This document shows, piece after piece, positions 1 to 10,088 of a stretch of DNA of 64,000 bases. The number at the start of each line of letters is the position of its first letter. The stretch's first letter is position 1. Origin of the DNA: Pseudomonas sp. 5P_3.1_Bac2 (lineage in GTDB: Bacteria; Pseudomonadota; Gammaproteobacteria; Pseudomonadales; Pseudomonadaceae); NCBI RefSeq assembly GCF_025465995.1, contig NZ_JANLNY010000006.1:124001-188000 (forward strand). Direction: 5' to 3'. The notes beneath the pieces are model-generated. The model worked only from the letters and a program-made list of their open reading frames with translations, was not told the origin of the DNA and ran no database searches. A program made the position numbers and the translations under genes.

Positions 1-1308
1 AACAACATTTCCAACGCAGGCACTGCGGGCTTTAAAGCCTCCCGTGCGGAGTTTGCCGATGTGTACGCCGCTTCGGTGCTCGGCACTGGTAAAAACCAGC
101 AGGGCAGTGGCGTGATGTTGGCGGATGTGGCCCAGCAGTTTAATCAGGGCAATATCAACTACACGCAAAACCCGCTGGATTTGGCCGTTAACGGCAACGG
201 TTTTTTTATCACCAGCGATAACGGCAGCATCAGCTATACCCGTGCCGGCTACTTCGGTACGGATCGCGATGGCTATATCGTCAATAACTACGGCCAGCGC
301 CTGCAGGGTTATTCCACCGATGGCAATGGCAATCTGGTTAAGGTGCAAGCTGACCTGCGCGTGCAGGTTGATCAGCAGGAGCCGAAGGCGACAGGTCAGG
401 TGACGCAGAAGCTCAATCTGAACTCCTCCCAAGTGCGCCCGACCAATGCCGGGACGATGGCGCTGCCGACCTTCGATCCAAGTGATCCGCTGTCGTATAA
501 CGAGTCGACCTCGACCAATATTTACGATGCCCAGGGCAATGCCCACGTCATGACCCAGTACTTCGTGAAGAACGAGGCGCCGGCCAACAATGGTTGGACC
601 ATGAATGTGTTGATTGACGGGGTTAACCCGGCTGATCCGAGCAGCACTCGGCCGTTTAGCTATCAACTGAATTTTGATGCGTCCGGTCAGTTGGCGAGTC
701 CTGCGTTGACCCCTGCAGCACCCAGCGTGCCACCAGCGGCCAGCGATACCCCTGAGGTTGCCGCAGGCACCGTGAATGGCACCTTTGATATTCCCTTGGA
801 TAAGTGGATTCCGGCGGAAGAAGATCCGGCCAACCCAGGCACTATGGTGGCTAACGGTGCTGCCAATGTGCCGATCAATTTCGATATGCGCGGTACCACT
901 CAATACAACTCGCGCTTTGGGGTTAACTCCATCGTCCAGGATGGCTACACCACCGGCCAGCTGTCGAGCTTGGAAGTGGATGACAGTGGGATCATTTTTG
1001 CCCGCTACACCAACGGTCAATCGAAAGCTCAGGGGCAGGTGTTGCTGGCTAACTTTGCCAACAACCAAGGTTTGTCGCCCATGGGTAAGACCGCTTGGGT
1101 GCAAACCTTTGAGTCGGGCGAGCCGGCCATTGGTGAGCCGGGCAGCAGCACTCTGGGCGCTCTGCAAGGTGGTGCGTTGGAGGACTCCAACGTCGAGCTG
1201 TCCGATCAGCTGGTTAACCTGATCGTGGCGCAGCGTAACTACCAGGCCAACGCCAAAACCATCGAAACCGAAAGCGCGATTACCCAGACCATTATCAACC
1301 TGCGTTGA
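1..1308 (+). CDS. flgE: Flagellar hook protein FlgE, 5'-truncated
   Basis: The reading frame is open from base 1, and its first residues (NNISNAGTAGFKASRAEF) are the conserved N-terminal motif of rod/hook proteins, so the true start lies before the window. FlgE polymerises under FlgD into the curved hook that joins the rod to the filament. The central region is the variable hook D1/D2 domain. The C-terminus (LEDSNVELSDQLVNLIVAQRNY) is the conserved amphipathic helix packed inside the axial structure. About 435 residues are visible, in line with a full-length pseudomonad FlgE missing only its first 25 or so residues. A terminator follows, so flgE closes the upstream flgBCDE-type operon. Confidence 0.96.
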   Translation, partial: NNISNAGTAGFKASRAEFADVYAASVLGTGKNQQGSGVMLADVAQQFNQGNINYTQNPLDLAVNGNGFFITSDNGSISYTRAGYFGTDRDGYIVNNYGQRLQGYSTDGNGNLVKVQADLRVQVDQQEPKATGQVTQKLNLNSSQVRPTNAGTMALPTFDPSDPLSYNESTSTNIYDAQGNAHVMTQYFVKNEAPANNGWTMNVLIDGVNPADPSSTRPFSYQLNFDASGQLASPALTPAAPSVPPAASDTPEVAAGTVNGTFDIPLDKWIPAEEDPANPGTMVANGAANVPINFDMRGTTQYNSRFGVNSIVQDGYTTGQLSSLEVDDSGIIFARYTNGQSKAQGQVLLANFANNQGLSPMGKTAWVQTFESGEPAIGEPGSSTLGALQGGALEDSNVELSDQLVNLIVAQRNYQANAKTIETESAITQTIINLR

Positions 1309-1374
1309 TGCGGGTTGATGGCGGTAGGTCGCAGGTCTGCCGGTTGCGGCAAAGTCACGCCGCTGCGTCAATTT

Positions 1375-1400
1375 AAAGGCTCCTTCGGGAGCCTTTTTTA
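1375..1400 (+). terminator. Rho-independent terminator after flgE
   Basis: A GGCTCC/GGAGCC stem with a TTCG tetraloop, flanked by AAA and a run of six T, lies about 70 bp after the flgE stop. It separates the flgE operon from the flgF operon. Confidence 0.85.
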
Positions 1401-1449
1401 TTGCCTTAAAAACCTTATATATCAAATAATTAAGATTATTTTTCGGGTC

Positions 1450-1465
1450 TGGCACAAGCATTGCT
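1450..1465 (+). promoter_or_regulatory. Sigma-54 (RpoN) promoter of the flgF operon
   Basis: The sequence TGGCAC-N5-TTGCT matches the RpoN consensus, with the GG (-24) and GC (-12) doublets exactly 10 bp apart. It lies 50 bp before the flgF start. Middle-class flagellar operons of pseudomonads use RpoN with FleR or FleQ, and fleQ and fleR are both in this window. Confidence 0.9.
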
Positions 1466-1514
1466 TTAGAGCTTGCATAGAGCAGCGGGCGTAGGCCCAA
1501 CTCGGAGAATAACC

Positions 1515-2255
1515 ATGGACAAAATGCTGTACGTATCGATGACTGGGGCCCACCAGAACACCCTGGCCCAGCGTGCGCACGCCAACAACCTGGCCAACGT
1601 TTCCACCACTGGATTTCGTCGGGACTTTGAGCAGGCGCGCTCCATGCAAGTGTTCGGTGACAGTTTTCCGTCACGGGTCTATGCCATGAGCGAGCGCCCA
1701 GGCACGGATTTCACTCCGGGCTCGTTGCAAGAAACCGGGCGTGATCTCGATGTGGCCATCGGCGGCAAAGGTTGGTTAGCCGTGCAAGCGCCCGATGGCA
1801 GTGAAGCCTATGTGCGTACTGCCAGCTTGAATGTCGATGCCCTGGGCGTGCTGCGCACCGGCGATGGTTTGCCGGTTATGGGCAACGCCGGGCCGATCGC
1901 GGTGCCGCCTGAGCAAAAAATCGAGATCGGTAACGACGGCACCATCAGTATCCGCGCCTTGGGCGAAGCGCCCAACGTGCTGGCAGAAGTGGATCGCCTG
2001 AAGCTGGTCAACCCTGATCTCAAGCAAATGGAGAAGGGCACCGACGGCTTGATTCGCTACACCGGGCAAGACCCGGTGGCCGCGGATGCCACGGTGGAAA
2101 TCACCTCCGGATTTTTAGAGTCGAGCAACGTCAACGCGGTGGCTGAGATGACCGCGATTCTGTCGTTGTCCCGGCAGTTTGAACTGCAAGTGAAGATGAT
2201 GCGCACTGCCGAAGATGATGCGGCTGCCGTGGCCCGCGTCTTGCAAATGAGCTGA
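1515..2255 (+). CDS. flgF: Flagellar proximal rod protein FlgF
   Basis: Protein of 246 residues starting MDKMLYVSMTGA. The ATG at 1515 is preferred over an upstream TTG because a GGAGA ribosome site lies just before it and the family begins here. The N-terminus carries the rod/hook motif NNLANVSTTGFR. The middle is the FlgF/FlgG D1 region, and the C-terminus (LESSNVNAVAEMTAILSLSRQFE) is the axial helix. FlgF is part of the rod that transmits torque across the periplasm. It is the first gene of the sigma-54-driven flgFGHIJKL operon. Confidence 0.96.
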   Translation: MDKMLYVSMTGAHQNTLAQRAHANNLANVSTTGFRRDFEQARSMQVFGDSFPSRVYAMSERPGTDFTPGSLQETGRDLDVAIGGKGWLAVQAPDGSEAYVRTASLNVDALGVLRTGDGLPVMGNAGPIAVPPEQKIEIGNDGTISIRALGEAPNVLAEVDRLKLVNPDLKQMEKGTDGLIRYTGQDPVAADATVEITSGFLESSNVNAVAEMTAILSLSRQFELQVKMMRTAEDDAAAVARVLQMS

Positions 2256-2301
2256 TAACCAGCACGCGCCGTCGATAAACCGACGCCCGAGGAGAACCTT
2301 T

Positions 2302-3087
2302 ATGCTTCCTGCACTGTGGGTCAGTAAAACCGGTTTGTCCGCTCAGGACATGAACCTGACCACCATTTCCAACAACTTGGCCAACGTGTCGACCACTGGC
2401 TTTAAGCGTGATCGTGCCGAGTTCCAGGACTTGCTCTACCAAATTCGTCGTCAGCCGGGCGGCCAGACCACCCAGGACAGCGAGCTGCCGTCGGGCCTGC
2501 AACTGGGCACCGGGGTGCGCATCGTCGGTACGCAGAAAGTCTTCACCGAAGGCAGTTTGCAGACCACTGATCAGCCGCTGGATCTGGCCGTTAACGGCCG
2601 TGGCTTCTTTCAGATTCTGATGCCCGATGGCACCGTTTCTTACACCCGCGATGGCACCTTCCATCTCAACTCCGATGGCCAGGTGGTGACGTCTAACGGC
2701 TACGCGCTGGAGCCGGCCATCGTGCTGCCCAACGAAGTCAGCACCTTCACCGTGGGTGAGGACGGCACGGTGTCGGTGACGACCGCCGGCAACCCGCAGC
2801 CGCAGATCGTTGGCAACTTGCAGACCGCCGACTTCATCAACCCGGCTGGGCTGGAAGCGATCGGCAACAACCTGTTCCTCGAAACCGCTGCCAGTGGCGC
2901 GCCGCAAGTGGGCACGCCGGGCTTGAACGGCCTAGGCACCACCCTGCAAAACACCTTGGAAAACTCCAACGTCAGCGTGGTGGAAGAGCTGGTCGACATG
3001 ATCACCACCCAGCGTGCCTATGAGATGAACTCCAAGGTCATCTCCACCGCTGACCAGATGCTCGGCTACATCTCGCAGAACCTTTAA
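2302..3087 (+). CDS. flgG: Flagellar distal rod protein FlgG
   Basis: Protein of 261 residues, the usual FlgG length, with a GAGGAG ribosome site before the ATG. The N-terminal motif NNLANVSTTGFKR and the C-terminal LENSNVSVVEELVDMITTQRAYE are diagnostic of rod/hook proteins. The segment LQTTDQPLDLAVNGRGFFQI is typical of FlgG. FlgG forms the distal rod through the P- and L-rings. It follows flgF by 46 bp in the same operon. Confidence 0.97.
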   Translation: MLPALWVSKTGLSAQDMNLTTISNNLANVSTTGFKRDRAEFQDLLYQIRRQPGGQTTQDSELPSGLQLGTGVRIVGTQKVFTEGSLQTTDQPLDLAVNGRGFFQILMPDGTVSYTRDGTFHLNSDGQVVTSNGYALEPAIVLPNEVSTFTVGEDGTVSVTTAGNPQPQIVGNLQTADFINPAGLEAIGNNLFLETAASGAPQVGTPGLNGLGTTLQNTLENSNVSVVEELVDMITTQRAYEMNSKVISTADQMLGYISQNL

Positions 3088-3187
3088 CACCTATGGCTAG
3101 CCCCTGAATCAGGGGCGGCAATGGCATTGACGTAAGTACCGACACTGCGAGCAACGCTCCGCAGTGGCTATACCTGAGGTAATAGAC

Positions 3188-3907
3188 ATGATCCGGCTCT
3201 TCACCCTTAGCGCATTGCTCAGCTCGCTGTTGTTAAGCGGCTGTGTGGCGCCCTCGCCAAAGCCGAATGACCCCTATTACGCTCCAGTCATGCCGCGCAC
3301 GCCGCTGCCGGCCGCGCAAAATAACGGCTCGATTTTCCAGGCCGGCTTTGACAATGGCCTGTTCAGTGATCGCAAGGCTTATCGGATCGGTGATGTCATC
3401 ACCATCACCCTCAATGAACGCACCCAAGCCAGCAAAAACACCAACAGCCAAGTGCAAAAGGACAGCTCTGGCAGCCTCGGTGTGCCGAACCTGTTTGGCA
3501 TGACGGTTGCGCCGAAGAACCCTCTGTCGGGTCTCAGTGCCTTGGGCATGACTGGCGATAAGCTGAGCCTGAGCGCTGACTACGACGCCAGTCGGGAAAA
3601 CTCCGGTTCCGGCCAGGCCGGGCAGAGCAACAGCCTGACTGGCTCGATCACCGTGTCGGTGGCCGAAGTGATGCCCAACGGCATTCTGCAAGTGCGTGGC
3701 GAAAAATGGCTGACCCTGAACACGGGAGATGAGCTGGTGCGCATTTCTGGTTTGGTCCGCGCCGATGACATCTCCACCGACAACACCGTGTCATCCACCC
3801 GGGTTGCCGATGCGCGCATCACCTACTCGGGCACCGGGGCGTTCGCCGATTCGACTCAACCGGGTTGGATGAGTCGCTTCTTTATGAGCCCGCTGTGGCC
3901 GTTCTAA
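3188..3907 (+). CDS. flgH: Flagellar L-ring lipoprotein FlgH
   Basis: Protein of 239 residues. The start at 3188 is chosen because it gives a clean lipoprotein signal ([19 protein letters not shown]) and has GAGGT just upstream; the frame extends only 8 codons further back. The lipobox LSGC places the mature N-terminus at Cys20, anchored in the outer membrane. FlgH builds the L-ring bushing. The segment [19 protein letters not shown] is characteristic of the family. It is followed after 11 bp by flgI, encoding the partner P-ring protein. Confidence 0.96.
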   Translation: MIRLFTLSALLSSLLLSGCVAPSPKPNDPYYAPVMPRTPLPAAQNNGSIFQAGFDNGLFSDRKAYRIGDVITITLNERTQASKNTNSQVQKDSSGSLGVPNLFGMTVAPKNPLSGLSALGMTGDKLSLSADYDASRENSGSGQAGQSNSLTGSITVSVAEVMPNGILQVRGEKWLTLNTGDELVRISGLVRADDISTDNTVSSTRVADARITYSGTGAFADSTQPGWMSRFFMSPLWPF

Positions 3908-3918
3908 GGGAGCTGTCG

Positions 3919-5022
3919 ATGAAGCTGGCTAAATACCTAATGGCATTTACTGCGCTGCTGCTGATCAATGTGGCGCAGGCGGAGCGGCTGAAAGATTTGG
4001 CCAGCATTCAGGGCGTGCGCACCAACCAGCTGATCGGTTACGGCTTGGTGGTGGGGCTCAATGGCAGTGGTGACCAAACCACGCAGACGCCATTTACCGT
4101 GCAGACCTTCAACAACATGCTGTCGCAGTTCGGTATCAAGGTGCCGGCAGGCGGCAACCTGCAATTGAAAAACGTCGCGGCGGTGTCGATTCATGCCGAC
4201 CTGCCGGCCTTTGCCAAGCCCGGCCAGACCATCGACATCACCGTGTCCTCGATTGGTAACGCCAAGAGCCTGCGCGGCGGCAGCTTGCTGATGACGCCGC
4301 TCAAAGGCATCGACGGCAATATCTACGCCGTAGCCCAGGGCAACCTGGTAGTGGGCGGCTTTGATGCCGGTGGCAGCGATGGCTCGCGGATCACCGTCAA
4401 CGTGCCGTCTTCCGGCCGTATCCCCGGCGGCGCCACGGTGGAGCGCCCTGTGCCGAGCGGTTTCGAGCAAGGCAACACGCTGACCTTGAACCTCAACCGC
4501 CCAGACTTCACCACGGCGAAAAACATCGTCGATCATATCAACGAGCTGCTTGGCCCAGGGGTGGCTCAAGCGCTGGATGGCGCCTCGATTCGCGTCAGCG
4601 CGCCACTCGATCCGAGCCAGCGGGTGGACTATTTGTCGATTCTGGAAAATCTCGAGGTAGAGGTGGGCCAGGCGGTGGCCAAGGTCATCATCAACTCGCG
4701 TACCGGCACCATTGTGATTGGCCAGAACGTGCGTGTGCAGCCGGCCGCGGTGACCCACGGCAGCCTCACCGTGACCATCACCGAAGACCCTATCGTCAGC
4801 CAGCCCGAGGCTCTTTCCGGCGGCCAGACTGCCGTGGTGCCACGCTCGCGGGTGAATGCCGAGCAAGAGGCCAAGCCGATGTTTAAGTTCGGCCCCGGCA
4901 CCACGTTGGATGAAATTGTGCGGGCGGTGAATCAGGTCGGCGCTTCGCCTTCTGACCTGATGGCCATCTTGGAGGCGCTCAAACAAGCCGGCGCCTTACA
5001 AGCCGACCTGATTGTGATTTGA
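3919..5022 (+). CDS. flgI: Flagellar P-ring protein FlgI
   Basis: Protein of 367 residues with a Sec signal peptide ([21 protein letters not shown]) followed by the mature start [21 protein letters not shown], a hallmark of FlgI. GGGAG lies before the ATG at 3919; the frame's earlier possible start overlaps flgH and would spoil the signal peptide. FlgI is exported to the periplasm and assembles as the P-ring around the distal rod in the peptidoglycan layer. The gene is tightly packed between flgH and flgJ. Confidence 0.97.
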   Translation: MKLAKYLMAFTALLLINVAQAERLKDLASIQGVRTNQLIGYGLVVGLNGSGDQTTQTPFTVQTFNNMLSQFGIKVPAGGNLQLKNVAAVSIHADLPAFAKPGQTIDITVSSIGNAKSLRGGSLLMTPLKGIDGNIYAVAQGNLVVGGFDAGGSDGSRITVNVPSSGRIPGGATVERPVPSGFEQGNTLTLNLNRPDFTTAKNIVDHINELLGPGVAQALDGASIRVSAPLDPSQRVDYLSILENLEVEVGQAVAKVIINSRTGTIVIGQNVRVQPAAVTHGSLTVTITEDPIVSQPEALSGGQTAVVPRSRVNAEQEAKPMFKFGPGTTLDEIVRAVNQVGASPSDLMAILEALKQAGALQADLIVI

Positions 5023-5032
5023 GGACTTAAGC

Positions 5033-6220
5033 ATGGACTCCCGACTCTCCGCCGGCTTACTGGGCAGTGGCAGCAGCCCTAGTGATAGTGGCTCGGTCAC
5101 CGACCTTAATCGCCTGCAGCAATTTAAGGTCGGCGGCGATAGCGAAGAGAACATCAAGAAGGTCGCTAAAGAATTCGAATCGCTGTTTATGAATGAAATG
5201 CTCAAAGCCATGCGCTCGGCCAACGAAGTGTTTGGCGAGGGCAACTTTATGAACAGCAACGAGAGCAAGACCTATCAAGACATGTACGACCAGCAGTTGT
5301 CGGTAACCCTGGCCAATAACAAAAATGGCATTGGTCTGGCCGATGTGCTGGAACGGCAGATGTCCAAACTCAAGACGCGCAGCTCGCGGCCCAATCCCTT
5401 TGCCCAGGTGGATCAGGCCAGTCCGGCGGCGCCCAGCAAGCCCCTGGCTAATGTCGATAGCAGCCGAAATGACGCGGCGCTGCTCAACCAACGGCGCCTG
5501 TCCTTACCGAGCAAGCTGACTGATCGCTTGCTCGCCGGAATTGTGCCGAACACGGGCGCCGCCGACGCCAGCAACACCGGGCAAAGCCTGGCGCAAGTCG
5601 ATTGGCGTACGGCTCAAGCTTATGCCGCACCGGCCGACAAAGCCCTAAGCATCAATGGCAGCGACGCCATTACCGGCCGCCGTGTCGCCCAACCGCCCTT
5701 AGCGCCGGCGAAAGCGGCGTTTGGCTCCAAGGACGAATTTATCGCCACCATGCTGCCCATGGCGGAGCAGGCGGCGCAGAAAATTGGCGTTGATCCGCGT
5801 TATCTGGTGGCGCAAGCCGCCCTGGAAACCGGTTGGGGTAAATCGATTATTCGCCAGCAAGATGGCAGCAGCAGCCACAACTTATTCGGTATCAAGACCC
5901 ATGGCGCTTGGGAGGGTGAGTCGGCCCGGGTGCTGACCACTGAGTACCAAGACGGTAAGGCCGTAAAAGAAGCCGCGTCGTTCCGTGCTTATGAATCCTA
6001 TTCCCATAGTTTTGAGGATTACGTGAGCTTCTTGCAGGGCAACGATCGCTATGACAAAGCCCTGAGCAAAACCGAAAAACCTGAGCAGTTTGCCCAAGAA
6101 CTGCAAAAGGCCGGTTACGCCACCGACCCTAATTACGCACGCAAAATCGCCCAGATCGCGCGGCAAATGCAAACTTATCAAACCGTGGCCGCCGCCAGCG
6201 TGCCGCCTGCGAAAGGCTGA
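5033..6220 (+). CDS. flgJ: Rod cap / peptidoglycan hydrolase FlgJ
   Basis: Protein of 395 residues with two domains. The N-terminal rod-scaffold domain (about residues 40-105, KVAKEFESLFMNEMLKAMR) caps the growing rod. A low-complexity linker leads to a C-terminal glucosaminidase domain (about 230-385), in which QAALETGWGKS carries the likely catalytic glutamate (E265). FlgJ opens the peptidoglycan to let the rod pass. The bifunctional form is standard in gammaproteobacteria. Ten bases separate it from flgI and six from flgK. Confidence 0.95.
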   Translation: MDSRLSAGLLGSGSSPSDSGSVTDLNRLQQFKVGGDSEENIKKVAKEFESLFMNEMLKAMRSANEVFGEGNFMNSNESKTYQDMYDQQLSVTLANNKNGIGLADVLERQMSKLKTRSSRPNPFAQVDQASPAAPSKPLANVDSSRNDAALLNQRRLSLPSKLTDRLLAGIVPNTGAADASNTGQSLAQVDWRTAQAYAAPADKALSINGSDAITGRRVAQPPLAPAKAAFGSKDEFIATMLPMAEQAAQKIGVDPRYLVAQAALETGWGKSIIRQQDGSSSHNLFGIKTHGAWEGESARVLTTEYQDGKAVKEAASFRAYESYSHSFEDYVSFLQGNDRYDKALSKTEKPEQFAQELQKAGYATDPNYARKIAQIARQMQTYQTVAAASVPPAKG

Positions 6221-6226
6221 TAAACC

Positions 6227-8272
6227 ATGGCTGACTTACTTAAAATTGGCTTGTCCGGCCTCAATGCCAATAAAACCTCGTTGGCGGTGACGGGGCACAA
6301 CATCACCAACGTCAACACCCCAGGGTTTACCCGCCAGGATACGATTCAGGCAACTCAGACGCCGCAGTTCACTGGCGCCGGGTACATCGGTACGGGCACC
6401 ACCCTGACTGATGTGCGGCGCATCTATAACGAGTTTCTGACCACCCAAGTGCGCAGCAGCACTGCACTCAATAGCGACGCCAGTGCCTATGAAGGGCAGA
6501 TCAGCCAGCTCGACTCGCTGCTGGCTGGCGCCACCACTGGGATCAGTCCGGGCCTGCAAAAAGTCTTTGCGGCGCTGCAAACGGCTGCCGAAGATCCGGC
6601 CAACCTGCCCGCGCGGCAATTGGTACTGTCTGAGGCGCAAGGTCTGGCGAATCGCTTTAACACTGTCTATGACCGTCTCAGGGATCAAAACGCATTTGTT
6701 AATAAGCAGCTGTCGGCGGTCAGTGATCAGGTCAACCAACTAGCCGGCTCCATCGCCAAGCTCAATGATGCGATTGCCATGGCCAGTGCTACCGGCAATC
6801 CACCTAACGACTTGCTCGACTCGCGCGAGGAAGCCGTGCGGCAGCTCTCGACCTTTATTGGCGTCACCGTGGTGGCGCAGGACGACAGCAGTTACAACCT
6901 GTTTGTCGGCTCCGGGCAGCCGTTGGTGGTGGGCAACAAAGCTTCGCGAATCGAGGTGGTGCCCGGCACTAAAGACCCGCTGCGCAACGAGGTCCAGTTC
7001 GTCAGTGGCAACTCGCGGCAAAACATCACCAGCATGGTCACCGGCGGCGAGATGGGTGGTTTGATCCGCTATCGCGAAGATGTGCTCGATACCACGCTCA
7101 ACTCCGTTGGCCGCCTGGCACTGTCCGTGACGGATCAGATCAACAGTCAGCTGGGGCAGGGGCTGGATCTCAATGGCGACTTTGGCAAGGGCTTGTTCCG
7201 CCAGCTTAATGATCCCGAGTTGACGGCCCAGCGCAGTCTGGCTCAGGTGGGTAACTACGACCCCACGGCCAACCTCAATGTGCTGATCCAGGACACCACT
7301 CAGCTGAGCACCAGTGACTATGAAGTAACTTTCACCGATGCCAGTAACTTCACGGTGCGGCGTCTGGATGACGGTAAGGATTTTGGCCCCTTTGATGTGG
7401 GCGCTGTGCCGCCGGCGGAGTTCGATGGCCTGTCGATCAACATCAATGCTGGCAGTGTGGTCAATGGCGATAAATTCCGCCTGATCCCTACGCGCAATGC
7501 CGCGCAGACCATCCGTGCGGACATGACTCAACCGCAGGAGCTGGCCTTTGCTGCGCCGCTGAAATCTGAGGTCAGCCCGGCCAACGTGGGCACCGGCACC
7601 ATCAGCCAGCCGGTGCTCAAAAGCATCATCGATATCTACGACCCGGTGGCCAAGGCCGACTTAGAAGCCAGCCTGCGCCAACAACCGCCAGTGCGCATTG
7701 TGATGGGGCCAGAGCCTACGGTGGCCGGGGATCTGCAAAGCTTCGATGTGTATGACTCAGGCGGTAACATTCTGTTTAGCAACAGCATCACGCCAGGGCA
7801 AACCAACAACATTGAGATCACTGTGCCGGCGGATCTTGGCCCGCCTTATCTGGAGGAGTTCACGTACGCGGTGAGCATCGGTGGGCGGCCGAAAGAGGGC
7901 GATAACTTCTCGGTTTCGTTCAACACCAATGGCGTCTCGGATAACCGCAATGCCCTGCAGCTAATCGACCTGCAAAAGCGTCCCGTGGTAGGCATTAATC
8001 CACTGTCGCCGGAAACCACTGGCGCCAGCTTCACCGATGCCTATGGTGATTTGGTCGAGCGCGTTGGCACCCTGACCAGTCAGGCCCGGGTCGACACCGA
8101 AGCCAACACGGCCATCCTCAAACAGGCCACCGATAACCGCGACTCTCTGTCTGCTGTGAGCTTGGATGAAGAGGCGGCCAATCTGATCAAGTTCGAGCAG
8201 TACTACCAGGCGTCGGCACAAATCATTCAAGTTGCCCGTAGTCTGTTCGATACCCTGATTAATTCCTTCTAA
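6227..8272 (+). CDS. flgK: Hook-filament junction protein FlgK (HAP1)
   Basis: Protein of 681 residues. The N-terminus (MADLLKIGLSGLNANKTSLAVTGHNITNVNTPGF) is the conserved D0 domain of HAP1, and the C-terminus (SLDEEAANLIKFEQYYQASAQIIQVARSLFDTLINSF, given here in two parts as SLDEEAANLIKFEQYY and QASAQIIQVARSLFDT) is its partner helix. The middle is an enlarged, variable surface region. FlgK is secreted through the flagellar export channel and forms the first junction zone between hook and filament. It is followed by flgL, the second junction protein. Confidence 0.96.
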   Translation: MADLLKIGLSGLNANKTSLAVTGHNITNVNTPGFTRQDTIQATQTPQFTGAGYIGTGTTLTDVRRIYNEFLTTQVRSSTALNSDASAYEGQISQLDSLLAGATTGISPGLQKVFAALQTAAEDPANLPARQLVLSEAQGLANRFNTVYDRLRDQNAFVNKQLSAVSDQVNQLAGSIAKLNDAIAMASATGNPPNDLLDSREEAVRQLSTFIGVTVVAQDDSSYNLFVGSGQPLVVGNKASRIEVVPGTKDPLRNEVQFVSGNSRQNITSMVTGGEMGGLIRYREDVLDTTLNSVGRLALSVTDQINSQLGQGLDLNGDFGKGLFRQLNDPELTAQRSLAQVGNYDPTANLNVLIQDTTQLSTSDYEVTFTDASNFTVRRLDDGKDFGPFDVGAVPPAEFDGLSININAGSVVNGDKFRLIPTRNAAQTIRADMTQPQELAFAAPLKSEVSPANVGTGTISQPVLKSIIDIYDPVAKADLEASLRQQPPVRIVMGPEPTVAGDLQSFDVYDSGGNILFSNSITPGQTNNIEITVPADLGPPYLEEFTYAVSIGGRPKEGDNFSVSFNTNGVSDNRNALQLIDLQKRPVVGINPLSPETTGASFTDAYGDLVERVGTLTSQARVDTEANTAILKQATDNRDSLSAVSLDEEAANLIKFEQYYQASAQIIQVARSLFDTLINSF

Positions 8273-8314
8273 TGCACCGTCTGGGTTGGCATTTAGAGCT
8301 TCGAGGTTAGTTTT

Positions 8315-9976
8315 ATGGTCATGCGCATTTCTTCGGTTCAGGCGTACAACAATGGGGTAAACGGCCTGGGTCGTAACTACTCCAATGTGATTCGTACCCA
8401 AGAACAGATCAGCAGTGGCAATCGCATTCTGACCCCAGCCGATGATCCGGTGGCCTCGGTGCGCTTGTTGCAGTTGGAGCAGCAGCAGGCAGAGTTGGGC
8501 CAGTACAAGTCCAACCTGACAGCGGCCAAGAACAGCCTGAGTCAGGAGGAGTCGACGCTCAATTCGGTCAACACCGTGTTGCAGCGCATTCGCGAATTGG
8601 CGGTACAGGCCGGTGGCGGTGCATTGTCCGCTGATGATCGCAAGTCCATCGCCAAAGAGTTGGAGGAGCGTGAAGGCGAGCTGCTCAATCTGATGAACTC
8701 GCGTAACGCCCGGGGCGAATATTTGTTTAGCGGCAACTTGGGTAAAACCGAGCCCTTTACCCGTAACCCTGATGGCACTTACTCCTATCATGGTGACGAA
8801 GGCCAGCGCAGTTTGCAGGTGGCCACCTCCAGTACGGTGGCGATCAACGACAACGGCAAGAGCCTGTTTGAAGCCGTGACCAACGCCAACCGGGTGATGG
8901 GCGACAGCGGTGTGGACAACCCCAACTTACCAATGCCGCCGCTGCAGTCCACCAGCTTTGCCGCCAAGACTGCAGCCGATCAACGTGTGTTTATCTCGCC
9001 GGGTTTGGTGCAAGACAACGAGGCGTACAACAGCCAGTTCCGCCCGGGTGAGCCGTATTCGATGGTGATGGTCACTGGCAAAGAGTTCGCCATCTACGAC
9101 AAGGATGGCGTCGATGTCACCAGCGATATCGCCGGTGGCGGCCAGATCGATCCGGTGGCTACGGGCGGTAACGTCATTAACTTTCGCGGTATGCGGTTTC
9201 AGTTGGATGTCATCCTCAAAGACGGTGACAACCCCCTGGATCTAGATAACTTGCTGGCTGACAGCAACACGGTCGGCACCCCAGGGGCCCACAGCTTCAC
9301 CCTGCAATCGATCCCCACTGACTTTGCCCTGACGCGCTCATCGGGCAACACTTCCTCTGCGCGACTAAGCGCCGGGGAGGTGACCAACCAAGCGGTGTTC
9401 AACAGTCAGTTTCCTACCTCCGGAGTGTTGCTGCGTTATAACGGCGCTGATTTCGAGGTCTATTCGCAGCCCTATAAGGCCGGTAATCCGGTGCTGCAAA
9501 CCGCGGCGGTCACGCCCGGGCCGCCGGATACTGTCGACGTGTTAGGTGCCACCTTGCAAGTTAACGGCACCCTCGACAGTGGCGACCAGTTCAGTGTGCA
9601 GCCGCAATTCCAAGAGCAGCGCAGCATTCTCAATACCGTTAGCCGTCTGCGTCAGGCGCTGGAAGCCACCCCGGCGACAGCTAACGGTAGCTTGGCGGTG
9701 CGCGATGAGGTGGCGATTGCCTTGAGCAATCTGGACAACGGCATGGGGCAGGTGCTGGGTGTGCAAACACAGATCGGTGCGCGCCTTAATCTGATCGAAA
9801 CCACGCAGACCGATAACGAAGACGTGACCTTGGTGAATAAGTCCGTGCAGGCCGATCTGCGTGAGTTGGATTACGCCGAGGCGCTGTCGCGCTTGTCGTT
9901 CCAGACCATTGTGTTGGAGGCCGCGCAGCAAAGTTATGTGAAGATCGCCAGCCTCAATTTGTTCAATAAAATGTGA
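8315..9976 (+). CDS. flgL: Hook-filament junction protein FlgL (HAP3)
   Basis: Protein of 553 residues with flagellin-like ends: the N-terminus (MRISSVQAYNNGVNGLGRNY) and the C-terminus (ALSRLSFQTIVLEAAQQSY) are diagnostic of FlgL. It is about 110 residues longer than the P. aeruginosa form as I remember it, the extra length lying in the central surface domain. ATG 8315 has GAGG at 8-bp spacing. ATG 8321, two codons later, matches the usual family start but sits 14 bp from that site. FlgL forms the second junction layer, on which FliD and then flagellin assemble. It is the last gene of the operon. Confidence 0.95.
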   Translation: MVMRISSVQAYNNGVNGLGRNYSNVIRTQEQISSGNRILTPADDPVASVRLLQLEQQQAELGQYKSNLTAAKNSLSQEESTLNSVNTVLQRIRELAVQAGGGALSADDRKSIAKELEEREGELLNLMNSRNARGEYLFSGNLGKTEPFTRNPDGTYSYHGDEGQRSLQVATSSTVAINDNGKSLFEAVTNANRVMGDSGVDNPNLPMPPLQSTSFAAKTAADQRVFISPGLVQDNEAYNSQFRPGEPYSMVMVTGKEFAIYDKDGVDVTSDIAGGGQIDPVATGGNVINFRGMRFQLDVILKDGDNPLDLDNLLADSNTVGTPGAHSFTLQSIPTDFALTRSSGNTSSARLSAGEVTNQAVFNSQFPTSGVLLRYNGADFEVYSQPYKAGNPVLQTAAVTPGPPDTVDVLGATLQVNGTLDSGDQFSVQPQFQEQRSILNTVSRLRQALEATPATANGSLAVRDEVAIALSNLDNGMGQVLGVQTQIGARLNLIETTQTDNEDVTLVNKSVQADLRELDYAEALSRLSFQTIVLEAAQQSYVKIASLNLFNKM

Positions 9977-9990
9977 TGGCTTGAGCGCAT

Positions 9991-10029
9991 AAAAAACCGC
10001 CGCAGTGCTGCACTGCGGCGGTTTTTTTT
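9991..10029. terminator. Bidirectional terminator between flgL and the glycosyltransferase gene
   Basis: A long GC-rich stem (CCGCCGCAGTG / CACTGCGGCGG) is flanked by six A on the left and eight T on the right. It can stop flgL transcripts rightward and the convergent minus-strand gene leftward. Two smaller hairpins (GGGGCT/AGCCCC and GCGGCTC/GAGCCGC) lie at about 10051-10090. Confidence 0.88.
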
Positions 10030-10088
10030 GGCCTTAACCGACCGCTGACTAGGGGCTGTAAGCCCCCGCTGCGCGGCTCTTGAGCCGC

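Noticed and set aside
3937..4986. 349-codon antisense frame over flgI
   Set aside because: Low-complexity His/Arg/Gln-rich translation typical of an antisense shadow; flgI is unambiguous.
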